Notes: a model not told the origin generated them from the sequence alone. Counted from the first letter of the stretch, positions 35,484 to 44,267 are shown. The stretch: DNA of 51,115 bases from Planctomycetia bacterium (GCA_005787685.1 SYAC01000032.1:1-51115), one strand, 5' to 3'. Numbers and translations are program-made.

Positions 35484-35951
35484 TTCGACTACGGGTCGCA
35501 AACACACTTCATACACAACACCGCTTTCACGCAAAACGGATTGCGCCTTGCGAATACTTTCCAACCAATGCGCGTCTGCGCCAACCAAGTCTGGCTCCCA
35601 TGTCACCACGCGTGAAATACCCGCCTGCACCATGCCAATGGCGCAAGCCACGCACGGCGAAAATGTGGTGTACATGACGCACCCAAGCGGACTTACGCCG
35701 TTGCGCGCGCATTGAATAATGGCGTTCATCTCCGCATGCACAATTAATTCGTATTTTGCTGGTCGTTCCAATCGCTCAGCGCGATCTTCAACGCCTCGCG
35801 GTAAGCCGTTGAAACCCGTAGCGACAATTTGCTTGGCGGGACTCACAATAATCGCGCCCACTCCACGACTGGGGTCCTTGCTCCATGTGGCAATCTGATC
35901 CGCTAGAAGCAGAAATCGAATATCCCATTTGTGGTTGTTTGTAGAGTTCAT
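35466..35951 (-). CDS. Deoxycytidylate (dCMP) deaminase
   Basis: The enzyme deaminates dCMP to dUMP, supplying thymidylate synthesis. From the ATG at 35951 the product is 161 residues. The TTG twelve codons upstream is not needed. The zinc site is HAEMNAI (His72, Glu74) plus SPCVAC (Cys100, Cys103). GVGAIIVSPAKQIVATGFNG and PRGVEDR match the dCMP deaminase pattern rather than tRNA adenosine deaminase. The 3' end overlaps argS by 18 bases on the opposite strand. It lies 36 bases downstream of a kinase gene on the same strand, so the two may be one transcript. Confidence 0.93.
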   Translation of the reverse strand: MNSTNNHKWDIRFLLLADQIATWSKDPSRGVGAIIVSPAKQIVATGFNGLPRGVEDRAERLERPAKYELIVHAEMNAIIQCARNGVSPLGCVMYTTFSPCVACAIGMVQAGISRVVTWEPDLVGADAHWLESIRKAQSVLRESGVVYEVCLRPVVESHSIR

Positions 35952-35987
35952 TGCGGAGCGTACATCCGCAAACAAGTTTAACCACAA

Positions 35988-36857
35988 CTAGCCCGCCAAA
36001 ACGGCCATGCCCAATCTAGAACCGGACAAGCCCGCCGCAATAAGCTCCAATCTTTTTGCGACCTGCCCCATGTCTTGAACGCGATCTTGTGGCAGTATTT
36101 GAATACATTCTTGAACCAAATTGCCCAATTCTTCAGGAATAGATGGGGTTTTCTTATGTAAAGGCACCGGCAATTGCAGCATGTTGGGATTGATTGGCGT
36201 GGACGAACTCGTTCCAGTCTGAGGAGGTATGACCGTAGGAATAATTTGGCCTCCCAACACCAAATACATCATTGCTCCAAAGTTGTACACGTCGGTTTGC
36301 GCTGTAATAGGTTGTAAATGGCCCTGCTCAGGCGCAATATAGCCTGGCGTTCCTTGAATTCTTTTCTTGACTTCATTCATCGTGCAAGCTTGGCCAAGAT
36401 CAATAATCTTGACTTTTTCCCCTTCGGTCACCATCACATTGATGGGCTTGATATCGCCGTGCACAAATCCACGACTGTTCATGTGGTCAAGTCCGAAAGC
36501 GATCTGGGAAAGTAACTCGGTCGCCGCCAAAATATTTTTTGGCTTGCGAATGTCAAGCGTATCAGCGTCAATTAATTCCATCAGCAAAGCAATCTCAGTC
36601 ACTTTTAATGACTTTTTTATGCGCAAGATTTTATGAATGCCACGAATATTTTGGTGTTGCAACTTGGAGCCAATCGCATATTCCTGTTCAACTTGATCAA
36701 TGAAGCGATCGGATTTGTCATCTATTCGAACCACATGCTTTAAAGCCCAAACTTGCTTGGTCTTGATGTCTTGCACCACAAACACTTCGCTAGCGGCGCC
36801 AACGCCGATTTTGGCAATAACTCTATGACCAAAAAGTTCAATGGGTAATGGAGACAT
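35988..36857 (-). CDS. Hanks-type serine/threonine protein kinase, kinase domain only
   Basis: The 289-residue protein consists of a kinase domain with no transmembrane segment or sensor. It has IGVGAASEVF in the glycine-rich region (17-26), the ATP-binding Lys40 (WALKHV), the catalytic loop HGDIKPIN (133-140, with Gly in place of Arg in HRD), the DLG (153-155) in place of DFG, and GTPGYIAPEQ as activation/P+1 loop. DFG-to-DLG and HRD-to-HGD are tolerated in several active bacterial kinases. It is likely cytosolic and could phosphorylate partners with FHA domains, such as the one encoded at 5228-6772, but that link is inference. Confidence 0.92.
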   Translation of the reverse strand: MSPLPIELFGHRVIAKIGVGAASEVFVVQDIKTKQVWALKHVVRIDDKSDRFIDQVEQEYAIGSKLQHQNIRGIHKILRIKKSLKVTEIALLMELIDADTLDIRKPKNILAATELLSQIAFGLDHMNSRGFVHGDIKPINVMVTEGEKVKIIDLGQACTMNEVKKRIQGTPGYIAPEQGHLQPITAQTDVYNFGAMMYLVLGGQIIPTVIPPQTGTSSSTPINPNMLQLPVPLHKKTPSIPEELGNLVQECIQILPQDRVQDMGQVAKRLELIAAGLSGSRLGMAVLAG

Positions 36858-37014
36858 GGTGTATAGATGACCGCAAATAAATTGACTAACAGGCTAGATG
36901 GACGACTAACTGATCGTAACCATACCCGCAATTGCATGCAATATCTAAACCAGAATTTAAATAAAATCCAACTATTTCCGTTGAAATTGAAGATCAATTT
37001 TGCAAGATAAAGTG

Positions 37015-37734
37015 TTAAAATTGTGTTTGAATAAGTTGCGCCTCAAAGTCGGCGGCGCTAAAAAATCGTCCGGGACTGCTCACGCCGGCCACATCGCTGT
37101 GCAAAAAAACTTTTTCAGCGGAAATATTCAACTCTCTTTGCAGTCGGCGCACCAATGTCGCCAACTCGCGCATTTGATTGTCAGTAAATGGTCGTCGATC
37201 CCCGTTTCCAATAAGGCAAATTCCAACCGCATGTCGGTTCAATTCATCCGCGGATGGCATGTTCTTGTTTGAAACCAACAATACTGTCATCGGGGAATTT
37301 GATGATTTAGCTATTGCCGCCACATGCGCACCAGGCTCTTGCCTGTTCCAACGACTGGCAACTTCTATGGACCCGTCGGCAATTCCTTGGCCGTTTCCAA
37401 TAATAAAGTGATATCCAATTCCACTTGCATCGGTCGCCCCCTGCAAACGCGCCACTGAATTGGCGTCACCAGCAGGTGTATTGGAATGATGAATCACAAT
37501 GGAGGTCCAGCGTGCGCGATTCAACGGTGATTCTCGTGGAAGAATGCTTGAATTTTTGGCGCCAAGAATGACGGGAGCCATGGCGAGCAATTTGGGAGCG
37601 CCAGCATCGCCAAGCACCAACAAGCTGCTCGTGACTGTCGCGGTCACAATAAACCCAGCCCAAACCATGCGTGTTCGTCGAGTAACAAGTCGACGCACAT
37701 TCACAAGTTTGATGATTTGAATTGGAAGCGTCAT
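37015..37734 (-). CDS. PGRP-type N-acetylmuramoyl-L-alanine amidase-like protein
   Basis: The 239-residue protein has a basic N-terminus and one hydrophobic segment (VWAGFIVTATVTSSLLVLG), so it is anchored or secreted. The Amidase_2 core (about 76-235) has TSIVIHHSN (His82), GIGYHFIIGNG, the IGICLIGNG-type strand and LHSDVAG (His212). The third zinc ligand, Cys or Asp eight residues after that His in active amidases, is Ser220 (VSSPGRFF). The domain would therefore bind zinc weakly or not at all, as in non-catalytic PGRPs, unless this lineage uses Ser. It is last in a run after rex and two lipoprotein genes. The start is the ATG at 37734 with no visible ribosome site. Confidence 0.85.
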   Translation of the reverse strand: MTLPIQIIKLVNVRRLVTRRTRMVWAGFIVTATVTSSLLVLGDAGAPKLLAMAPVILGAKNSSILPRESPLNRARWTSIVIHHSNTPAGDANSVARLQGATDASGIGYHFIIGNGQGIADGSIEVASRWNRQEPGAHVAAIAKSSNSPMTVLLVSNKNMPSADELNRHAVGICLIGNGDRRPFTDNQMRELATLVRRLQRELNISAEKVFLHSDVAGVSSPGRFFSAADFEAQLIQTQF

Positions 37735-37809
37735 AAATAATTATTCATAATCCCTATCGGACAATTCTTTGATTGGCTTTGGCGAATTTTAAAATTATTT
37801 CTTGGGCTC

Positions 37810-38067
37810 TCAATCTGTCGGCGGCGAAAGTCGCGCGCGCAATGCGGGCCTTGGATTTCCAAACACATCGGGCTCGGTCACCGGCGTGAAACGATCCCGC
37901 AAATTGTCCGAGCGTTCAAACTGATTGCGTGGTTCGTTTTCTGGAAAGAGAACTTTTTGGCAACCGTTCATTGCGAGCAGGCTTAGTGCGCAACCCAAAC
38001 CAATACAAATAGCGCCACGCAGCGTCCAACCACAATGAATGGTGGTCGGCTTGATCTGCGCGCTCAA
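37810..38067 (-). CDS. Small exported lipoprotein with TTG start
   Basis: The frame opens at an ATG at 38103, but a GGAGG site (38074-38078) lies six bases upstream of an in-frame TTG (38065-38067). I take that as the start, giving 85 residues. The product begins SAQIKPTT. It has a hydrophobic leader ending LLAMNGC (lipobox) and a short charged mature part with PENEPRNQFERSDNLRDRF and PDVFGNPRPALRARL. I know no family. It sits 53 bases downstream of the coiled-coil lipoprotein gene and upstream of the amidase gene, suggesting a small envelope operon under rex. Confidence 0.65.
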   Translation of the reverse strand: MSAQIKPTTIHCGWTLRGAICIGLGCALSLLAMNGCQKVLFPENEPRNQFERSDNLRDRFTPVTEPDVFGNPRPALRARLSPPTD

Positions 38068-38120
38068 ATATGGCCTCCGTTGATGTAATTGCCTGCGGCA
38101 CATAGATCAACCCATGTTAC

Positions 38121-38771
38121 TCATTCTACATTTGGCGGTATTTCCGCATTGAATTCATCAATTGGCCATGGAATGGCGCGTTCGGTCTTCAGGGTCCGCC
38201 CCGTCCAACCATCGCGATATGTCACCACGACCAAGGCCGTGGCGTTGAGCATGTCGGGCGCAATCACTATGGGCGTCTCAAGGGAGTAGTGCGGACTTCC
38301 AAACCCCCCTCGATAAGCGTCGCGCAACTGAAGCGGTCCCCAATGTGCCACGGCCAATTGAGCAACATTGGCACCGGACTGCAAGCTGGCCTCAATCGTC
38401 AAATCGCCAGTCAGTTGCAGGGCTTGCCCACGGGCATCCATTGCGCTCACAAATATCACCAATTTCTCAGGTTGGGTGGGCTTTCCCGCGACTTCTTTTT
38501 TGGGAAGCGCCCTGGACAAATTGCCAATGGTCAATTTCGCGGCGCGCGGAGTGGCCTGCTCCAATTCGACAGACGGTGACTGAGTAGTCTCATTCTTGAG
38601 CGCGAATTGAGCCCGCAGTTCCTCCACTTGCGCTTCAAGCACCGCATTCTTGGCCTCAAGTTCCGTGACTTGCTGGCGCAGCGCGTCGGCGGGGCTTGGA
38701 GTCAAGATTTTGGCATGGCACGCCGCCAGACTTAGACACGCCACCCCCATAATGGTCAGATTTGTATTCAC
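38121..38771 (-). CDS. Coiled-coil lipoprotein of unknown function
   Basis: The 216-residue product starts at a GTG with an agggaa site eight bases upstream. The leader ends LSLAAC, a lipobox. Residues about 30-60 form a coiled coil (LRQQVTELEAKNAVLEAQVE). The rest is a beta-rich domain with PEKLVIFVSAMDARGQALQLTG and VVVTYRDGWTGRTLKTERAIPWP, which could be an immunoglobulin-like fold (inference). The ATGA-type overlap with rex (four bases) indicates tight coupling, so Rex controls or is co-produced with this envelope protein. Confidence 0.75.
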   Translation of the reverse strand: MNTNLTIMGVACLSLAACHAKILTPSPADALRQQVTELEAKNAVLEAQVEELRAQFALKNETTQSPSVELEQATPRAAKLTIGNLSRALPKKEVAGKPTQPEKLVIFVSAMDARGQALQLTGDLTIEASLQSGANVAQLAVAHWGPLQLRDAYRGGFGSPHYSLETPIVIAPDMLNATALVVVTYRDGWTGRTLKTERAIPWPIDEFNAEIPPNVE

Positions 38772-39421
38772 TTTGTTCCCTTCACGTCGGTTGTTGATAA
38801 TCGAATTTTAAAGACGAGTTGTTCCAATGCGTCGGTGAAATCTACATTGACCACAGCAATATCGTCGCGTAAATGAAGACGAATAGGCGCAAAATTTAAT
38901 ATTCCACGAATCCCTCCATCCACCAAAAATTGCGCCACGGCAACGGCGGCGTTTGGCGGAACAGCGATCAACGCAAGTTTGACCCGACTATGCCTGATGG
39001 AATTTGCTAACGCTGTCATGGGCTGAATCTGCAACCCCGCAATTTTATTTCCAATGGTCTTCTTGTCCAAATCAAAGGCGCCAACAAAGTTAAATCCCTC
39101 GTTGCGAAACTTTGGATAGGCCAACAAAGCTCGACCAATATTGCCAACCCCCACCAAAACCGCGTTCCATGATTTATCCATGCCCAAAATACGCCGCAGT
39201 TGATGGTGCAGATCACGCGTTAAATACCCAACGCCCGGAGTGCCAAGTGAGCCAAAGCAAGCCAAATCTTTGCGAACCTGGGCGTCTTTCACACCTGTTT
39301 GGGCGCCCAACTCCTTGCTACTTATGGAAACCCTATCCAACTCCAATTGGGCGTTCAAAACGCGCAGGTACAAACTCATTCGTTGGCTTGTTGGTTTCGA
39401 AATGCGTTCTGTATTTGGCAT
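38768..39421 (-). CDS. rex: Redox-sensing transcriptional repressor Rex
   Basis: Rex senses the NADH/NAD ratio and represses fermentation and respiration genes when NADH is low. From the ATG at 39421 it is 217 residues. It has an N-terminal winged helix (SISSKELGAQTGVKDAQVRKDLACFG) and a Rossmann domain with VLVGVGNIGRALL and FDLDKKTIGNKIAGL. The C-terminal swapped helix is FTDALEQLVFKIRL. It lies 27 bases from the divergent metF gene. No canonical TTGTGAA-N4-TTCACAA operator is visible in that short gap, so Rex may regulate distant targets. It is the first gene of an envelope-lipoprotein operon. Confidence 0.95.
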   Translation of the reverse strand: MPNTERISKPTSQRMSLYLRVLNAQLELDRVSISSKELGAQTGVKDAQVRKDLACFGSLGTPGVGYLTRDLHHQLRRILGMDKSWNAVLVGVGNIGRALLAYPKFRNEGFNFVGAFDLDKKTIGNKIAGLQIQPMTALANSIRHSRVKLALIAVPPNAAVAVAQFLVDGGIRGILNFAPIRLHLRDDIAVVNVDFTDALEQLVFKIRLSTTDVKGTK

Positions 39422-39448
39422 GGTTGGAATCCACAATAGACTATCCAC

Positions 39449-40357
39449 ATGCATATCGCGGACATTCTTTCCCGCGACTCGGTGACCACGAGTTTCGAAT
39501 TTTTTCCGCCGCGCAACGACGCGGGTTGGGACTCGCTATTTCATGTCATTGCGGACTTTGAAAAATTACAGCCCTCGTTTGTCAGCGTGACATACGGAGC
39601 GGCGGGCAGCACACGCGCGCGTACCCACGAACTGGTTGTTCGACTGAAGACACAAACCAAACTTGATCCCATTCCACATCTCACCTGCGCCAACCACAAC
39701 CGCAAAGATATTGAAAATATTTTGACCCAATATGCGCAATCTGGTGTCTCCAATATTTTGGCACTGCGGGGCGATGCCCAAACTGCTGGAAGCACGGCAA
39801 GTGATTTTCCATTCGCGGCGGATCTTGTGAAATGTATTCAACAATTCAACCAAAGCGCAGCGCACCCGGATCGGCGTGGATTTGGAATTGGCGTGGCTGG
39901 ATTTCCTGAGGGACATCCAGATACTCCCAACACGCTCACTCAAATGGACCACCTACGCGCCAAAGTTGACGCCGGCGCGGACTATATTTGCAGCCAATTA
40001 TTTTTCAACAACACGGCGTTCTTTGATTGGCGCGAGCGATGCGAGCTTGCTGGCATACGCATTCCTGTTGTGGCTGGGATTATGCCCATATCCAACATGG
40101 CCAGCCTAAAGCGCATGGCCGAATTGGCTGGCGGCACCACATTTCCTGCAAAATTACTTCGCGCGGTACAACGCTGTGGTGATGATGATGCCGCGGTTGA
40201 ACGCGTTGGAATTCATTGGGCCACTGAACAGTGTCTAGCCTTGCTTGATAGTGGCGTGCGTGGAATTCACTTGTACACCTTGAATAAATGCACGGCGACA
40301 CAGGCTATTTTTCAAAACCTTGGCTTAAAAAGTTCGGCGCAGCTCCGCTCAATGTAA
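39449..40357 (+). CDS. metF: 5,10-Methylenetetrahydrofolate reductase
   Basis: MetF reduces 5,10-methylene-THF to 5-methyl-THF, the methyl donor for methionine synthase. The 302-residue FAD-binding TIM barrel carries FEFFPPRND (catalytic Glu), FVSVTYGAAGSTRARTHE, HLTCANHNR, ILALRGD, GVAGFPEGHP and DAGADYICSQLFF. Length is normal for bacterial MetF. It shares a 27-base promoter region with rex in divergent orientation. No metE or metH is in view. Confidence 0.96.
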   Translation: MHIADILSRDSVTTSFEFFPPRNDAGWDSLFHVIADFEKLQPSFVSVTYGAAGSTRARTHELVVRLKTQTKLDPIPHLTCANHNRKDIENILTQYAQSGVSNILALRGDAQTAGSTASDFPFAADLVKCIQQFNQSAAHPDRRGFGIGVAGFPEGHPDTPNTLTQMDHLRAKVDAGADYICSQLFFNNTAFFDWRERCELAGIRIPVVAGIMPISNMASLKRMAELAGGTTFPAKLLRAVQRCGDDDAAVERVGIHWATEQCLALLDSGVRGIHLYTLNKCTATQAIFQNLGLKSSAQLRSM

Positions 40358-40406
40358 CAGGGTCCGCTGGCGTGGCGGTTGCTCAATTCAGATTGGTGAA
40401 ACGCCA

Positions 40407-41999
40407 TCAAGGAGTCGTGGGAGGCGCCGCGGACTTTGGCGTCTCGTTTGGGGCAACTGGCGTATTTATTTTTTGCGGCGACTTGTCAGTCGCGGTATCA
40501 ACCCACAACGCTTTTAAAATAGTTGCCATACTGTCGTCACCTGGTGTTCCACGCAAAGCAAATAGACCAACGGTCACGGCATCTTGATTGTTGAGCAAGT
40601 GACCAATGTACGCATGCAACAATCCAAACTGCGCGGCGTCCTTACCTATCTCCATGCGGCGGCTAGTTTCCACTAGCGCCTTATCCAAGCGCGCGCGCGG
40701 CGGAATGGCTTGCGGCCCCCAATCCACATCCATCATTTCGGGGTGCTGGTTGAACAACTCACGGAGGGTCATGGCAGCGGAAGCCAAAAGATTGGCGCTG
40801 ATTTGACAGTGCAACATTCCTGCTATCGCCAAAGGATCATCTGGGCGAATGGCAAGGGCTACTTGAAATCTTTTCTCGGCAAAAAATGCGTTGCCTTCGT
40901 ACATGGCGCGTTGGCCCTCCGACAACAATTGATTAAATCGGTTCTTTTCCTCGCCCGTCATAGAATTCAGCTTTTGCCCATGCTTCAACACCATCGCGTA
41001 TTCATCAATAGTCATGTGAATACCCGGGCGTTTTTCATTTTCTGTGTCAACAGCCGCGGTGGTCGTAGATGAGCCATTCGTTTTGGGCTGAACTTCTTTT
41101 GCCACCAGTTCTCTTTTCAACTGGTCATATACGCTTAAAAGTTGCTCCTCGGAATTTGTTCTGTCCTTAAGCGCGGATTTCATTTCGCCGTCGAGCGCGG
41201 TCTTCTGGTTACTTTGCAATTGATCTTCAAATCTTTGCTTGACCCTTATCATCATCGAGTCATACCCATTCACGCGATTATCAAACGGTTGTTGTCTCAG
41301 CGACATGCTGCGATCTTTGGGCGGAGGAGCTTTTTTTGCTGCCACGGCATCGCCAGACTGATATGACTTAAACGGATCGCGTACGTTCGTGCCAATAAAG
41401 TCAGCCTGAATGGTGTTGTTGCGAACATCCTCACGAAGGCGCGCATTTTCGTAAAGTGACAAGCGCGACGATCCCAACCGATTACGCTCACTTTCAAACT
41501 TCACGCCGCGCAAATTATTGGCGGATATAATTCCCGTTTCACCATTGTTTAAGCGATACTTTGCAAATGGCATGGTTTCTCCCACCATGGAACGGTTCGG
41601 CTGGATGGACAAGGCTAATCCTTGGCTATCAAATTGCAGTGGATCCCTTCTTTTCAAATCGTTCACGCCGTTGGGTTGCGTCCCCGCGTTGCGATTATTT
41701 GTGCTTTGGTTTGGAATCGTGCCTGACCTACCCCCAGTTTGTTGATTGACGGTCTTTATAAAGTCATCGTTTGGTCTCAAGCCAAGGCTTTGAGACAAAT
41801 TACGCGCCTCTGATGATTCGCGTCGAACAGGCCTGGGAGCCGGTGTGGGTGTGGTGTTTACTCCTCCAGATCCAACATGCAGCGAGCCATCAAGCGCGGT
41901 TTGAGCAAATACAAATGCGCCATTGATTGCCACAAAAATAACCACGGCGGCAAAGTGAACCGAGGCGCGTATATTTTGGATTCGCTCATTGCGCTTCAT
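40407..41999 (-). CDS. Exported TPR-like protein, function unknown
   Basis: The 530-residue product has an N-terminal signal (AAVVIFVAINGAFVFAQ). The first 250 residues are Asn/Gln/Arg-rich and low in recognisable structure. The C-terminal half is helical with TPR-like pieces (FFAEKRFQVALAIRPDDPLAIAGMLHCQI, LLHAYIGHLLNNQDAVTVGLFAL). A coiled region (about 245-305) has RFEDQLQSNQ and SVYDQLKREL. A Pro/Thr/Ala-rich end follows. I know no family with this order. It is probably a periplasmic scaffold. It converges with metF and diverges from the anti-sigma-like gene. Confidence 0.7.
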   Translation of the reverse strand: MKRNERIQNIRASVHFAAVVIFVAINGAFVFAQTALDGSLHVGSGGVNTTPTPAPRPVRRESSEARNLSQSLGLRPNDDFIKTVNQQTGGRSGTIPNQSTNNRNAGTQPNGVNDLKRRDPLQFDSQGLALSIQPNRSMVGETMPFAKYRLNNGETGIISANNLRGVKFESERNRLGSSRLSLYENARLREDVRNNTIQADFIGTNVRDPFKSYQSGDAVAAKKAPPPKDRSMSLRQQPFDNRVNGYDSMMIRVKQRFEDQLQSNQKTALDGEMKSALKDRTNSEEQLLSVYDQLKRELVAKEVQPKTNGSSTTTAAVDTENEKRPGIHMTIDEYAMVLKHGQKLNSMTGEEKNRFNQLLSEGQRAMYEGNAFFAEKRFQVALAIRPDDPLAIAGMLHCQISANLLASAAMTLRELFNQHPEMMDVDWGPQAIPPRARLDKALVETSRRMEIGKDAAQFGLLHAYIGHLLNNQDAVTVGLFALRGTPGDDSMATILKALWVDTATDKSPQKINTPVAPNETPKSAAPPTTP

Positions 42000-42044
42000 T
42001 GCATTATCGTAGCGAAGCGAAAGTTAAATTCGCTTAGAAAATTC

Positions 42045-42704
42045 ATGACCCAACAAGAAAACATTTCGCCGCCACCCCACCGCATTTCCAAAGTCGCGGT
42101 GCTTTTCGCGCTCTTCACGGTTCTTGGCGCGGTTGTTTTTGGGGTTTATGGACCAAAAATTGCGGCTCGCCTTACCTTGTTGGGGGGCATAACGCTAGAC
42201 GAAGTGCTGCATGCGGCGGCATATTTACGCGCGGGTGCAATTATGGAATTGCAGAGTAACACACCGGAATTATCCTTGATACCCGAGCAGCAAAACGCCA
42301 CGCTTACGCGCCTTCTTGGTCGCTCCTGTCGATTACCGCAATTTGAGAAGGCTGGCTATCAATTGCAACGAGTATCCGCCGTATCACTGCCGGGTGCGTC
42401 GTTTCGCTCTGTGGAGTTGGTGTATCAAAGCGTGGACGACACCGACAAAAAATGGTTGGTGTTATATATGGCGGCCGATGACGGTCAATTTCTTTCCTTT
42501 GATGAGCTTGGCCGGTCGCATCAATTTGTGCCCGACAATTTGATCTTGGAAAGTATTGAACGAAACGACGAGGATGCGTCACTGATTATGATTTGGAGCG
42601 ATGGCCCCGTTCTTTATCTGGCTTGCATCGAGGACCAAGACGAAATTGAAAAACTCCTACCCTATTTAGGCTCAACGTACATAGAGCCCTCCTTGCAGCC
42701 GTAA
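42045..42704 (+). CDS. Membrane protein resembling the periplasmic part of an anti-sigma factor
   Basis: The ATG at 42045 is the first plausible start. Upstream frame is antisense to the TPR-like gene. The 219-residue protein has one transmembrane segment near its N-terminus (VAVLFALFTVLGAVVFGVYG). The periplasmic domain has CRLPQFEKAGYQLQRVSAVSLPGASFRSVELVYQS and KKWLVLYMAADDGQF, which resemble the C-terminal domain of membrane anti-sigma factors. The cytoplasmic zinc-finger module (H-x3-C-x2-C) and any sigma factor neighbour are absent, so anti-sigma activity is not claimed. It sits 18 bases upstream of metG and may be co-transcribed with it. Confidence 0.6.
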   Translation: MTQQENISPPPHRISKVAVLFALFTVLGAVVFGVYGPKIAARLTLLGGITLDEVLHAAAYLRAGAIMELQSNTPELSLIPEQQNATLTRLLGRSCRLPQFEKAGYQLQRVSAVSLPGASFRSVELVYQSVDDTDKKWLVLYMAADDGQFLSFDELGRSHQFVPDNLILESIERNDEDASLIMIWSDGPVLYLACIEDQDEIEKLLPYLGSTYIEPSLQP

Positions 42705-42722
42705 AATACTTAGACTGTCACC

Positions 42723-44267
42723 ATGAGTCGCACGGCCTGTATCACCACCCCAATTTATTATGTCAATGACCGCCCGCACATTGGTCACATTTTCACCACA
42801 ACATTGTGCGACGCTTGGGCGCGCGCCATGCGTATGCAAAATGACGATGTGTTCTTTCTCACTGGCACTGATGAACACGGCGTGAAAGTGGAAAAATCGG
42901 CGGCCGAACATGGCGTTGCGCCGCAAGCGTGGGCGGACACAAATGCCGCCGAATTTCAGCGGGTTCTTTCGCTTTTTCAACTTACCAATACGGATTTTAT
43001 AAGGACCACCCAGCCACGGCATGAACGCCAAGTGCAAACATTTATTGAGCGCCTGCAAAAGTCAGGCGCGCTCTACAAAGGCTCATTCGAAGGTTGGTAC
43101 GACGAGGGACAAGAGGAATATCTGACCGAGACGCGCGCCAAAGAGTGCGACTATAAAAGTTCCATCAATGGAAAACCACTTGTGCGCGCCCAAGAGCAAA
43201 ACTGGTATTTCAAACTAAGCGCCTTTGCTGATCGTTTGAAGGCGCACTTTGAAAGTCATCCACAATTTGTCCAGCCAGCGGCGCGCATGAATGAAGTCAC
43301 TGGGCGTCTGCGCGACGGTCTGCAAGATGTGCCAATGACACGCACCAACTTCACCTGGGGCATCCCCATGCCCGGTGATCCAGGTCATGTCATTTATGTG
43401 TGGATTGACGCGCTGTTCAATTACATCACGGCACTCGACTACACGGATTCCTCCATCAATAATCCACGCGCACAATATTGGCCCGCCGACTGGCATGTCA
43501 TTGGAAAAGAAATTCTTTGGTTTCACGCGGTAATTTGGCCCGCAATGCTTATGGCGCTTGAGTTGCCGCTTCCAAAAAATATTCATGCGCATAGTTTCTG
43601 GATTAGCGAAGGCAAAAAAATGAGCAAAAGCCTTGGCAATTTCATTGATCTGCCAACCATTCAAACATACATCGAGCGCTATGGTCTTGACGCGTGGCGT
43701 TGGTTTATGTTGACCCGTGGTCCCATGGATGCCACCGATGCGGACTTCCGCGCGGCCGCGTTTCACGAAACATACACCGCTGATCTTGTGAACACGGTTG
43801 GCAATTGCTCTAGCCGCGTCACCGCCATGATTGTGAAGACGTTCAACGGACAAATGCCCGCCGATATTGAGCATGGCGGCGCATGGCCTGCGCGCTGTCA
43901 ACAAGCGGTGGCGGAATGGCAAAAACATTTCGCAGCGTTTCAGTTGGCAGATGCGGCGGAAGACGCTATGAAATTGTTACGCGATGTTGATTTGTTTATC
44001 AATAAGACCGAGCCTTTCAAGTTGGCGAAAGATCCCGCGCAACGCGATGTGGTTGCGTCTATTCTGGCGCAGTGTTTGGAAAGTGTCCGTATTGCGTTGC
44101 TGTTGCTTGAACCCTTCTTGCCGCAGAAAATGTTGGAATTTTCTGCAACACTTGGCTTGCCTTTGGATGCACCGTGGAATGCTCGTTCGCAATGGGGCTT
44201 TGTAAAACCCGGCGCCGCCATTGCCAAAGTTGCCTTGTATCCGCGCGTAGAAAACGCCAAGCCCTAA
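42723..44267 (+). CDS. metG: Methionyl-tRNA synthetase
   Basis: MetG charges initiator and elongator tRNA-Met. The 514-residue class I enzyme has HIGHIFTT (residues 19-26), the KMSKS loop GKKMSKSLGNFID, DEGQEEYLTE in the connective peptide, and WIDALFNYITAL. The zinc-knuckle cysteines of the connective peptide are missing in this type, which is normal for the short bacterial form. It lacks the C-terminal tRNA-binding (Trbp111) domain. The ATG at 42723 is chosen. A minus-strand terminator lies after its stop, on the other strand. Confidence 0.97.
   Translation: MSRTACITTPIYYVNDRPHIGHIFTTTLCDAWARAMRMQNDDVFFLTGTDEHGVKVEKSAAEHGVAPQAWADTNAAEFQRVLSLFQLTNTDFIRTTQPRHERQVQTFIERLQKSGALYKGSFEGWYDEGQEEYLTETRAKECDYKSSINGKPLVRAQEQNWYFKLSAFADRLKAHFESHPQFVQPAARMNEVTGRLRDGLQDVPMTRTNFTWGIPMPGDPGHVIYVWIDALFNYITALDYTDSSINNPRAQYWPADWHVIGKEILWFHAVIWPAMLMALELPLPKNIHAHSFWISEGKKMSKSLGNFIDLPTIQTYIERYGLDAWRWFMLTRGPMDATDADFRAAAFHETYTADLVNTVGNCSSRVTAMIVKTFNGQMPADIEHGGAWPARCQQAVAEWQKHFAAFQLADAAEDAMKLLRDVDLFINKTEPFKLAKDPAQRDVVASILAQCLESVRIALLLLEPFLPQKMLEFSATLGLPLDAPWNARSQWGFVKPGAAIAKVALYPRVENAKP

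Noticed and set aside
43215-43928. 237-aa open frame antisense to metG
   Set aside because: It is Arg/His-rich shadow coding opposite a fully conserved synthetase. No start signal or domain.
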